5,244 bases of DNA from contig JAJRWO010000112.1 in assembly GCA_024276775.1 (NCBI GenBank), positions 1 to 5,244 on the forward strand. Direction: 5' to 3'. A program made the translations under genes and the position numbers. The stretch's first letter is position 1; each line of letters begins with the position of its first letter. The notes under the pieces are model-generated. The model had not been told where the DNA came from. It saw only the letters and a list, made by a program, of their open reading frames with translations, and made no database searches. Shown one piece after another: positions 1 through 5,244 of the stretch. Source of the DNA: Gammaproteobacteria bacterium (GTDB lineage: Bacteria; Pseudomonadota; Gammaproteobacteria; Tenderiales; Tenderiaceae).

Positions 1-4
1 AAGT

Positions 5-19
5 TGTTATACTATAACA
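5..19. promoter_or_regulatory. Zur-box-type operator upstream of znuA
   Basis: TGTTATACTATAACA is a perfect 15-base palindrome (seven-base arms around a central C). It matches the core of the gammaproteobacterial Zur operator, which is usually written as GTTATA-N-TATAAC. It lies 27 bases before the znuA start codon. Each strand carries a -10-like hexamer inside the palindrome (TATACT on plus, TATAGT on minus), so a bound repressor would occlude RNA polymerase. Zn-loaded Zur is expected to repress znuA here when zinc is sufficient. The symmetry also permits control of a divergent gene beyond the left edge, but that gene is not visible. The -35 element would fall outside the window. Confidence 0.8.
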
Positions 20-46
20 TAACGATTTTTAGGGTTTACCAATTTA

Positions 47-958
47 ATGTTCAGATTATGGCTCAGCTTTGCCTGCTTTGTGATGTTTGCCACTACCGTT
101 CAGGCAGATACTGTGCCGCGTGTTGTGGTTAGTATTGCACCGATTCATTCACTGGTGGCCGGGGTGATGGCGGGCGTAGCCGAGCCTGAGCTGTTAGTGA
201 AAGGAAGCCGCTCACCGCATGGCTATATGCTTAAACCCTCCCAGGCGCGTAGTTTGCAAAGGGCGGATGTGATTGTCTGGGTGGGTGAAGGTGTGGAAGG
301 GTTTTTGGTTCGGCCGTTGGCTAATGATGGAGCCTCTAAAACCATTATTAAATTAATCGATGGAAAGGGGATGCATTTGCTTGCTGCCCGCAAAGCTGGC
401 GTGTGGCAGGCAGCTCAACAAGATCATATTCATCACCATGATGACATTGATGCTCACCTGTGGCTTGATCCTGCGAATGCCTTAACAATTGTCAGGCTGG
501 TAGTAATTAAACTGAGTGAATTAGATTCACAAAACGCGGCAAGATATAAAGCCAATGGCAAGCGCCTACAGGCAAAACTGTTGGCTTTGGATGATCAACT
601 CAAACAAAAATTAGCGTCCGTTGGTCAAATACCTTATCTGGTATTTCATGACGCCTATCATTATTTTGAACGTGCCTATGGTCTTAATTCTGTTGGTGCG
701 ATTTTGATTGATCTTGATCGCAAACCCGGTGCACGACGATTGAAACAGCTGCGCCATCGGGTTGAAAAGGTTAGTGCACGCTGCGTGTTTAGTGAACCAC
801 AGTTTCCAAGTAAGTTGATTCAAGTTGTTGCTGAAGATACGGGTTTGAAAACGGCCATGCTTGATCCAATGGGCATGGGGCTGGCACCGGCTGAAACACT
901 TTATTTTGAGTTGATGCGAAACCTTGGACAGAGAGTATTTGAGTGTCTTGGGGATTGA
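47..958 (+). CDS. znuA: High-affinity zinc ABC transporter, periplasmic zinc-binding protein ZnuA
   Basis: This periplasmic solute-binding protein of the cluster A-I (TroA/ZnuA) family captures Zn2+ and hands it to the ZnuB/ZnuC importer. The 303 residues begin with a signal peptide (hydrophobic residues 4-17, likely cleavage after VQA at 20). Expected metal ligands are visible: H58 in SRSPHGY, H137 in DAHLWLDP and H201 in FHDAYHYF. A short His-rich loop, HIHHH, lies at 127-131. C246 and C300 have the same spacing as the disulfide pair that I recall in E. coli ZnuA. The C-terminal half carries CVFSEPQFPSK and LDPMG, as in gammaproteobacterial ZnuA. The start follows AGGG at 31-34, a rather distant Shine-Dalgarno match, and gives an intact signal peptide. 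A Zur-type palindrome precedes it, implying induction by zinc starvation. The znuB and znuC partners are not in the window. The His-rich loop is much shorter than in some homologues. Manganese or iron specificity is unlikely given the loop and operator. Confidence 0.93.
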   Translation: MFRLWLSFACFVMFATTVQADTVPRVVVSIAPIHSLVAGVMAGVAEPELLVKGSRSPHGYMLKPSQARSLQRADVIVWVGEGVEGFLVRPLANDGASKTIIKLIDGKGMHLLAARKAGVWQAAQQDHIHHHDDIDAHLWLDPANALTIVRLVVIKLSELDSQNAARYKANGKRLQAKLLALDDQLKQKLASVGQIPYLVFHDAYHYFERAYGLNSVGAILIDLDRKPGARRLKQLRHRVEKVSARCVFSEPQFPSKLIQVVAEDTGLKTAMLDPMGMGLAPAETLYFELMRNLGQRVFECLGD

Positions 959-990
959 TCTTTAGTCGCTAAAATACGGCGTTTATTTCT

Positions 991-1599
991 ATGAACAAAA
1001 AACCTTATGCCCAAGCCTGCGTTAAAAATGGGCCGCCTATCCTGGGTGTGTTACGACAAAGGCTGCCTGATCATGGTCGGGTGTTAGAGATCGCCAGTGG
1101 CACGGGCCAGCATGCCATCTATTTTGGCAAAGCCTTGCCGGGCATTGAGTGGCAAACCAGTGATCTTAAGGGAATGCATTCAGGTATGCAGCAATGGCTT
1201 GATGAGGCTAAACTAGGGAATGTATTGTCGCCGCTATTTTTGGATGTGATGGCAGATGTTTGGCCCGAAAAAAACTATGATGCTGTGTTCAGTGCTAACA
1301 GTGCCCACATTATGCCCACTGAGGCGGTAGAAAAAATGTTTTTTGGTGTTGCCAGGGTATTAGCTCAGGGCGGTCTTTTTTTTCTATATGGCCCGTTTAT
1401 GTATGCTGGAAAACACAGTTCTGACAGTAATTATCTTTTTGATTGTTGGCTTAAATCAAATGACCCGCAGCGGGGGGTGCGTGATGTTGACTGGTTGAAA
1501 AAGATTGCCTTAACAGTGAATGTGCGTTTGTTGGAAGATGTGGAAATGCCTGCCAATAATCGGATGTTAGTTTGGTGTGTTGAACGGCGTTACGAATAG
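991..1599 (+). CDS. DUF938 (UPF0585) class I SAM-dependent methyltransferase
   Basis: This 202-residue protein matches the DUF938/UPF0585 family (the bacterial relatives of animal METTL26), and its length is normal for that family. The SAM-binding motif I is VLEIASGTGQHAIYFG at about residues 31-46, followed by an acidic motif II region (WQTSDL, 55-59). FSANSAHIM at about 100-108 and the family signature SNYLFDCWLKSNDPQRGVRD at about 146-165 confirm the assignment. It has no signal peptide or membrane segment, so it is cytoplasmic. The substrate is not established for the family as far as I know, and none can be read from the sequence. It starts 32 bases after znuA on the same strand with no terminator between, so read-through from znuA is possible. 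A poor promoter-like pair (TTGGG at the end of znuA, TAAAAT at 970-975) could also serve it. There is no clear Shine-Dalgarno sequence. A role in zinc uptake should not be assumed from adjacency alone. Confidence 0.88.
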   Translation: MNKKPYAQACVKNGPPILGVLRQRLPDHGRVLEIASGTGQHAIYFGKALPGIEWQTSDLKGMHSGMQQWLDEAKLGNVLSPLFLDVMADVWPEKNYDAVFSANSAHIMPTEAVEKMFFGVARVLAQGGLFFLYGPFMYAGKHSSDSNYLFDCWLKSNDPQRGVRDVDWLKKIALTVNVRLLEDVEMPANNRMLVWCVERRYE

Positions 1600-1602
1600 T
1601 GA

Positions 1603-1774
1603 AATGATGGACTCAATAAACAAACCCTCAGCCGCATGACTTCAGGCGAGAAACCTGCTGCACGGCGATTGAAGGCATTGCCAGAGGATGATTATGGAGA
1701 ACACAAACGCCTTTTCAGATGATGAAGTCGCCCTAAAACAGATGTGCTTGGGCATCAAAAATATTTCCAGCTAA
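1603..1774 (+). pseudogene. Possible decayed small reading frame with a frame change (unrecognised)
   Basis: No intact gene lies here, but the translation reads like protein in two successive plus frames. The first is open from 1603, with an ATG at 1636 giving MTSGEKPAARRLKALPEDD and onwards, and stops at TGA 1720-1722. From the CCTTTTC run at 1710-1716 the +1 frame continues as SDDEVALKQMCLGIKNISS to TAA at 1772-1774. Shifting once at the T run would give a single hydrophilic, lysine- and acid-rich polypeptide of about 57 codons. I do not recognise it. It starts just after the DUF938 stop codon. It could equally be chance openness in a short spacer, and a sequencing indel would also explain it. 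Confidence 0.22.
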
Positions 1775-1788
1775 GTGACACAGTAAAC

Positions 1789-1830
1789 TTGACATCCTCA
1801 AGTTTTAAATGTGAGAGGCGAAAGCCTCAA
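1789..1830 (+). mobile_element. Possible IS200/IS605-type end remnant with hairpin
   Basis: TTGACATCCTC at 1789-1799 resembles a motif common at the ends of IS200/IS605-family (IS1341-like) insertion sequences. It is followed at 1815-1828 by a perfect hairpin, GAGGC-GAAA-GCCTC, with a stable GNRA tetraloop, and then by CAAC. Such elements carry subterminal hairpins rather than terminal inverted repeats, and many end in a TCAAC-like sequence. There is no TnpA or TnpB reading frame here, and the usual G/C-rich stem directly after CATCCTC is absent. If this is an element at all, it is a tiny relic. The hairpin alone could also be a weak structure between the convergent genes, since no U tract follows it on either strand. 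Confidence 0.25.
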
Positions 1831-1867
1831 CCTACTCGATATATTTTGAAAGTTCTGGGAACCTGTT

Positions 1868-2320
1868 TTAGTGGTGGTGGCCGTGTGCCATCTCATCCTT
1901 TGTTTGCGCCGTTAATGATAGTTTGTCACCATTATCGAAACTGAAGTTGAAGCGAACTTGCTCGCCTTTGGCAATGGGGTGAACGGGCTTGATGAGCATC
2001 AGGTGATAGCCGCCAGGTTCCAAAGCGAGTGTTTGGTGGCCCTTCAGGGATACAGGCTCAATTTTTTTCATGCGCATCATACCGTCATTTATAACGGACT
2101 GGTGTAGTTCCACCTGTTTGAATTGTGGGCTGTTGATATTGATAACGCGGATTGTCTTTGGGCTATGGTTGGTTATTGTCATATAAGCAGCCATGACCTT
2201 AGCTGATGGCGGTGCGGTGCGTACCCAGGCGTCCTTAATTGTGATTGTTGATTCTGCATGGGCAATTGAAAATGAGGCAAGACTAATGGCAAAAGTCGCT
2301 TGAATATAACGCTTAAGCAT
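1868..2320 (-). CDS. Periplasmic copper chaperone PCu(A)C (DUF461 family)
   Basis: This 150-residue secreted cupredoxin-like protein binds Cu(I) and supplies copper for assembly of the CuA centre (and in some bacteria the CuB centre) of haem-copper oxidases, usually together with Sco. Residues 1-22 are a signal peptide (SLASFSIAHA, likely cut before E23). The PCu(A)C copper motif H(M)-X10-M-X21-H-X-M is present exactly: H73, M84, H106 and M108. WVRTAPPSAKVMAAYMTI at about 32-49 is the typical N-terminal family signature. The C terminus ends in MAHGHHH, a histidine tail that could bind extra metal. The start codon lies two bases after the sco stop codon, so the two are co-transcribed and probably translationally coupled. 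No clear terminator is seen beyond the stop codon. No base or residue anomalies are visible. Confidence 0.92.
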   Translation of the reverse strand: MLKRYIQATFAISLASFSIAHAESTITIKDAWVRTAPPSAKVMAAYMTITNHSPKTIRVININSPQFKQVELHQSVINDGMMRMKKIEPVSLKGHQTLALEPGGYHLMLIKPVHPIAKGEQVRFNFSFDNGDKLSLTAQTKDEMAHGHHH

Positions 2321-2322
2321 GG

Positions 2323-2949
2323 TTAGTTTCCGTAGTAATGACTGAGTTTGGTGATAGCATCGGCGACTTTATCAACACTATGGGGAGGCAGAATATGGGC
2401 GCGAAGGCGTGCTTGTGGGTCAATCACAAGAATGGCCGCGTAGTGATTAATAAGATAATCATCAGCGCGGGTGTCACCTTCGAAATCATAAATAATGCCC
2501 AAAGCCTCAGTGAGTTTATCGATGTTCTTTTTATCACCGGTGAGGCCAATAAAATCAGGATTCAAAAATTCCATATACTCTTTTAGGGTGTCACTGGTAT
2601 CGCGTTTTGGATCAAGCGATACAAAAATATAGCGAAAATTCTGCTCTGTCAGGCGTTTTTCTACCTGCTTCATCGTCGTTAACGTGGTTGGACAGATGTC
2701 TGGGCAGTTGGTAAAACCAAAGAACATCAGGTTCCAATTGCCTTTTAGCTTGCTCATAGGAAAGGCTTGTTTATGCTGGTCTAGCAGAGTAACCGCAGGC
2801 ACTGCAATGGCCGGCGACATGACTGGAATCCCTGCGCTGCTTTCGAACTCAAATGGTACCGGTTCGGTTTGTTGAAATAAAAACATCGTCAGGATAACAA
2901 TAAGCAAGAGTGCTAGAGAGATGATTAGTATTTTGAATTTTTTAAACAT
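2323..2949 (-). CDS. Sco1/SenC/PrrC family copper-delivery protein
   Basis: This 208-residue membrane-anchored thioredoxin-fold protein is involved in copper insertion and thiol reduction at the CuA site of cytochrome oxidase. A single N-terminal transmembrane anchor spans about residues 6-25, leaving the rest in the periplasm. The copper-binding motif CPDIC (C82, C86) lies in FFGFTNCPDICPTTL, and the third ligand is H169 in LINHYAAILVIDP. VSLDPKRDT (110-118) and the GLTGDKK segment (135-141) are also family signatures. All three metal ligands are intact, so it is expected to be functional. It is the first gene of a two-gene minus-strand operon with the PCu(A)C chaperone. The start chosen gives a Lys-rich cytoplasmic tip followed by the anchor. 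No Shine-Dalgarno sequence precedes it, and a promoter lies directly upstream. Cytochrome oxidase genes are not in the window. Confidence 0.93.
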   Translation of the reverse strand: MFKKFKILIISLALLLIVILTMFLFQQTEPVPFEFESSAGIPVMSPAIAVPAVTLLDQHKQAFPMSKLKGNWNLMFFGFTNCPDICPTTLTTMKQVEKRLTEQNFRYIFVSLDPKRDTSDTLKEYMEFLNPDFIGLTGDKKNIDKLTEALGIIYDFEGDTRADDYLINHYAAILVIDPQARLRAHILPPHSVDKVADAITKLSHYYGN

Positions 2950-2955
2950 ATGGCA

Positions 2956-2984
2956 AGTGTATCACGCAGTGATTTCTCCCCCAA
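2956..2984 (-). promoter_or_regulatory. Predicted sigma70 promoter of the sco-PCu(A)C operon
   Basis: On the minus strand TTGGGG (2984-2979) and TACACT (2961-2956) are separated by exactly 17 bases. The -10 hexamer is preceded by TGA, forming an extended -10 (TGATACACT). The start point would fall about seven bases after the -10, at or next to the A of the sco ATG at 2949. That predicts a leaderless or nearly leaderless mRNA, which fits the absence of a Shine-Dalgarno sequence. The promoter is inferred from pattern only. Confidence 0.45.
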
Positions 2985-3036
2985 TACTCACACTTCTGGT
3001 GCCAGGGGGCGTTTTTAATGACCTGAGTGAGCGTGA

Positions 3037-3313
3037 TTATGGCTTATTTTCCAGCTTGGGTCGGAGTGAAAAACCTTGATGGTGTTTTGCAAGCACGCTG
3101 TTTTCTGATGGGGAAGCATAGAAAGCCCTATCACTCTTAGGGTTAAATCGATCGACAAACCTTTTTGCACCTTCTTCCGAATGTGGCACGTCTGCATGCA
3201 AAGACAGGTTCTAAAACATGACAAACCAGTCCTTTCGGTAACGCGTTATCAATGTGCTCTAGCAAGCCCTGCTTAGCCCATGTTTCAGGGGTAAGGCCGC
3301 TAAGGAATGGAAA
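3037..3313 (-). pseudogene. Possible decayed C-terminal coding remnant (unrecognised)
   Basis: On the minus strand one frame is open from 3313 to a stop at 3145-3143. It begins FPFLSGLTPETWAKQGLLEH and continues through LPKGLVCHVLEPVFA. Near 3200 (TTTGCATGC) the reading moves smoothly to another frame, giving HADVPHSEEGAKRFVDRF and later SDRAFYASPSENSVL, and ends at TAA 3039-3037. The composition of both pieces is protein-like, and they overlap over about 65 bases (3146-3210), consistent with a single indel. Upstream, the first frame continues open to 3400, interrupted only by TAA at 3316-3314. The product family is not recognised. The remnant lies on the same strand as sco and upstream of it. 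A 69-codon ATG frame over 3015-3224 is open in the third minus frame but looks less protein-like. Confidence 0.3.
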
Positions 3314-3414
3314 TTATATGACAGAAGTGAACCCCATCTCTGACACAATAAAAGCCCTTTGAAACGTAATGAGCCTGTCGATGGTTTTGGCGGAGGTTAT
3401 TTAATGTAATTTAG

Positions 3415-3703
3415 CTTAATTTAGTCTCAGAACTAACTGATTATGAAAGATTTTATTTGCGTTCATATCTTGACCTAGTTACAGTAGGGTTTGAGGCTAG
3501 GGCTGAGAAAAAGTATAATGTCAGTTCGCTACAGGGGGGTTCCAGAATTAAAGCGAATAAAGGAAATTGGCGTGAATTTGTACTACCGGGTGTTCATTCA
3601 CTTGCGGGGTATGGTTGAGTTTCCTCAGTCGCTTCTTACTCATAGCAGGGCTATTGTAAGCATTTACTTTCGTTTGGATCTGTTGACAGGATTGCCTAGG
3701 TAA
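3415..3703 (+). pseudogene. Possible decayed coding remnant without a start codon (unrecognised)
   Basis: The plus frame opening after TAG at 3412-3414 has no ATG or GTG. It reads plausibly as protein for 67 codons (for example ELTDYERFYLRSYLDLV, then GNWREFVLPGVHSLAGYG) and stops at TGA 3616-3618. A neighbouring frame then continues with GMVEFPQSLLTHSRAIVSIY and FRLDLLTGLPR to TAA 3701-3703. One frame change near 3605 would join them. Only a TTG at 3457 could act as a start. I do not recognise the product. It lies directly upstream of the polysaccharide dehydratase on the same strand, so it may be a leftover of that locus. A chance open frame cannot be excluded. Confidence 0.28.
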
Positions 3704-3710
3704 CGGACTA

Positions 3711-3742
3711 AGTGCGTAAAGCACTGATAATTTAAGTTTTTT
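3711..3742 (+). terminator. Weak hairpin with distant T run
   Basis: AGTGC (3711-3715) pairs with GCACT (3721-3725) around a GTAAA loop. A run of six T lies at 3737-3742. The T run is separated from the stem by 11 bases and the stem is only five pairs, so this is a poor intrinsic terminator. It may instead be a leader structure of the downstream dehydratase mRNA, if transcription enters from the left. Confidence 0.22.
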
Positions 3743-3775
3743 GGGGTTGTATAAATGGGATATGAGCGCAACTAA

Positions 3776-5244
3776 ATGAAATCAATAAACTTGCGTTTGT
3801 GGGTGGTTTTTCATGATTTGATTATGGTGTTGGCCAGCTGGCTGACGGCATTTTTGGTCAGTCAGAGCTTCTCGATTACAGAGGAGCAGTGGCTTGTCTT
3901 TATCAGCGCACTTCCATTCGTCATCACTGCCCAAGGCTTGGTACTTCGTGCCGCAGGGCTTTACCGTGGTCTTTGGCGTTTTGCCAGTATTCATGATCTT
4001 TGGAATATAATCCATGCGGCTTTTTTTGGTACGCTTGTGGTTATGTTGGTGCTGTTTTTCTTTAATCGTGTTGAGGGTATTTCTCGGCTCACGCTAGCGC
4101 TTTACCCGCTATTTTTAATGTTTTACCTCGGTGGGCCCAGGCTTCTGTATAGGATGTGGAAAGATTACGGCTTAAAGAATCAGATTAGTCATAATGCACA
4201 GCGTGTTTTGATCCTGGGAGCCGGGCATTCAGGTGAAATGCTTGTGCGTGACATGCGCCGTGAAGGCGTTTGCCAACCGATTGGTTTTCTTGATGATAAT
4301 CCTCGCCTAAAAGGTGTAAAAGTACACGGACTGCCTGTGCATGGCCCAATAGATAGTCTGGCCAATTTATTAGAGAACATAGGCATTGATATTGTGATTA
4401 TTGCGATGCCTTCAGCGTCAAACTCTCAGATGAGACGTATCGTTGAATTATGTGAAGAGGCAAAAGTCTCTTTCAGAACCTTACCTCGGTTGCAGGATTT
4501 GGTCTCTGGTCATGCCTCTGTTAACGAACTTCGCGAAGTGGCAATCGATGATCTTCTAGGCCGTGACCCTGTTAAACTTAACTGGAAAAGCATTAGCGAT
4601 GGTTTAGCCGGCAAAGTGGTTCTTATTAGCGGTGGCGGCGGCTCTATTGGCTCTGAATTGTGTCGTCAGGTAGCCAAACTTGGGCCATCAAAGCTGGTTA
4701 TTATTGAGCGTTCTGAATTTAACCTCTATCAGATTGGGTTTGAATTAAAGCAAAGTTTTCCCAATTTACACCTTGAAACATGTTTGGTAGATGTCTGTGA
4801 GCAGGTGGCTGTTGAGTATGTTTTTAATACCTATAAGCCTGATGTTATCTTTCATGCTGCGGCTTATAAACATGTGCCCATGCTTGAGGAACAAGCGCGT
4901 GAAGCGGTAAAAAATAATATTCTTGGCACCCGAACCATTGCCTTAGCGGCAGATAAATATAAGTCTGGAATTTTTGTGCTTGTCTCAAGCGATAAGGCGG
5001 TTAATCCCGCTAATGTTATGGGAGCCACCAAGCGAACGGCAGAGATTTTTTGTCAATCGCTCGGACAAAAATCAAGCACACGTTTCATCACTGTAAGGTT
5101 CGGTAATGTACTAGGGTCTGCCGGCAGTGTGGTGCCTCTATTTCGTACTCAAATTGAGGCAGGAGGGCCGGTTACCGTGACTCATCCTGAAATAAGCCGT
5201 TTTTTTATGACCATTCCTGAAGCCAGTCAACTCATCATTCAAGC
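3776..5244 (+). CDS. Membrane-anchored nucleoside-diphosphate-sugar 4,6-dehydratase (WbpM/PglF/CapD/FlaA1 family), partial
   Basis: The first 489 codons are present and the gene continues past the right edge; family members are usually about 600-660 residues. The N-terminal 125 residues hold about four transmembrane helices (roughly 10-30, 41-58, 78-98, 103-122) with the family motif GLYRGLWRFAS (61-71). A first Rossmann-type domain starts at RVLILGAGHSGEML (143-156). The catalytic short-chain dehydrogenase domain starts at VVLISGGGGSIGSELCRQ (281-298, NAD(P)-binding), then HAAAYKHVPMLE (360-371), VSSDKAVNP (403-411) and NVMGATKR (413-420). M415 and K419 fit the Ser-Met-Lys triad of large WbpM-type enzymes, in which Met replaces the usual Tyr. 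The likely reaction is 4,6-dehydration of UDP-GlcNAc for O-antigen, capsule or glycan synthesis at the inner membrane. The ATG at 3776 is fixed by an in-frame TAA immediately before it. The Shine-Dalgarno match is weak (GAG at 3764-3766). It is probably the first gene of a surface-polysaccharide cluster. Confidence 0.92.
   Translation, partial: MKSINLRLWVVFHDLIMVLASWLTAFLVSQSFSITEEQWLVFISALPFVITAQGLVLRAAGLYRGLWRFASIHDLWNIIHAAFFGTLVVMLVLFFFNRVEGISRLTLALYPLFLMFYLGGPRLLYRMWKDYGLKNQISHNAQRVLILGAGHSGEMLVRDMRREGVCQPIGFLDDNPRLKGVKVHGLPVHGPIDSLANLLENIGIDIVIIAMPSASNSQMRRIVELCEEAKVSFRTLPRLQDLVSGHASVNELREVAIDDLLGRDPVKLNWKSISDGLAGKVVLISGGGGSIGSELCRQVAKLGPSKLVIIERSEFNLYQIGFELKQSFPNLHLETCLVDVCEQVAVEYVFNTYKPDVIFHAAAYKHVPMLEEQAREAVKNNILGTRTIALAADKYKSGIFVLVSSDKAVNPANVMGATKRTAEIFCQSLGQKSSTRFITVRFGNVLGSAGSVVPLFRTQIEAGGPVTVTHPEISRFFMTIPEASQLIIQ

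Larger units (their letters stand above)
2950..3775. other. Gene-poor stretch between sco and the dehydratase gene
   Basis: About 0.8 kb without a convincing intact gene. Apart from the sco promoter at its left end, it holds protein-like but interrupted translations on the minus strand (about 3037-3400) and the plus strand (about 3415-3703). It also holds a tandem pair of TAATTTAG (3407-3414 and 3417-3424) and a small hairpin near 3711-3725. No tRNA, rRNA or CRISPR structure is evident, and I found no clear JUMPstart-type element ahead of the polysaccharide gene. The pattern fits old coding sequence decaying at the edge of a surface-sugar locus. Confidence 0.5.

Noticed and set aside
611..823. 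Minus-strand 70-codon open frame
   Set aside because: It lies wholly inside znuA, whose own frame has clear family motifs here.
1789..1817. TTGACA at 1789 as a -35 promoter element
   Set aside because: No acceptable -10 hexamer lies 16-18 bases downstream, and no intact plus-strand gene follows.
1744..1944. Plus-strand 66-codon open frame
   Set aside because: It overlaps the 3' end of the PCu(A)C gene on the opposite strand and has no recognisable domain or ribosome binding site.
2338..2875. Two plus-strand open frames of 82 and 63 codons
   Set aside because: Both are antisense to the sco gene, whose copper-binding motifs are intact in the minus frame.
2995..3016. CTGGTGCCAG followed by G/C and T run as a terminator
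   Set aside because: The stem is only four base pairs with a two-base loop, so it cannot form a proper hairpin.
3015..3224. Minus-strand 69-codon ATG frame, rich in Cys and His
   Set aside because: It is tempting as a small metal-binding protein next to copper genes. However, the Cys residues show no ordered CxxC pattern, it has no ribosome binding site, and the two other minus frames over the same bases look more like true protein.
3319..3363. Short plus-strand frame MTEVNPISDTIKAL
   Set aside because: It is only 14 codons with no convincing ribosome binding site or downstream gene to support a leader-peptide role.
3683..3711. TTGACA at about 3683 as a promoter for the dehydratase
   Set aside because: The sequence at the proper spacing (around GACTAA) is a poor -10, so this was not called a promoter.
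3782..4386. Minus-strand open frames of 77 and 65 codons
   Set aside because: They are antisense to the dehydratase gene, which is continuous and carries family motifs throughout.

Overview
The window looks like chromosomal DNA of a gammaproteobacterium. This rests on the kinds of genes present (ZnuA with a Zur-type operator, a DUF938 methyltransferase, Sco1/SenC, PCu(A)C and a WbpM/FlaA1-type dehydratase) and on their protein signatures. A genus cannot be assigned from the sequence alone. Five genes are well supported. One of them, the dehydratase, runs off the right edge.

Positions 1-1599 (plus strand): a perfect palindrome of the Zur-box type, then znuA, the periplasmic zinc-binding component of a high-affinity zinc ABC importer, then a DUF938 (UPF0585) SAM-dependent methyltransferase. 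No znuB, znuC or zur lies in the window. The operator sits at the very left edge, so a divergently transcribed partner there is possible but unseen.

Positions 1600-1867: a short non-coding stretch between convergent genes. It holds what looks like a decayed, frameshifted small reading frame and a TTGACATCCTC motif followed by a GAAA-capped hairpin. The latter resembles the ends of IS200/IS605-type elements, but no transposase is present.

Positions 1868-2949 (minus strand): a tight two-gene operon encoding a membrane-anchored Sco1/SenC protein and a secreted PCu(A)C copper chaperone. Together they are expected to deliver copper to the CuA site of a cytochrome oxidase. An extended -10 promoter lies so close to the sco start codon that the transcript would be leaderless or nearly so.

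Positions 2950-3775: about 0.8 kb without a convincing intact gene. It contains stretches on both strands that read like protein but are broken by stops and frame changes, so it is best seen as decayed sequence at the edge of a polysaccharide locus. A weak hairpin precedes the next gene.

Positions 3776-5244 (plus strand): the first 489 codons of a membrane-anchored nucleoside-diphosphate-sugar 4,6-dehydratase (WbpM/PglF/CapD/FlaA1 family), probably the first gene of a surface-polysaccharide cluster continuing to the right.

Overall the left two thirds deal largely with transition-metal supply (zinc, copper) and the right end with cell-surface sugar synthesis. I saw no clear evidence of a wholly new system. 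The most open questions are the decayed regions 1600-1867 and 2950-3775.
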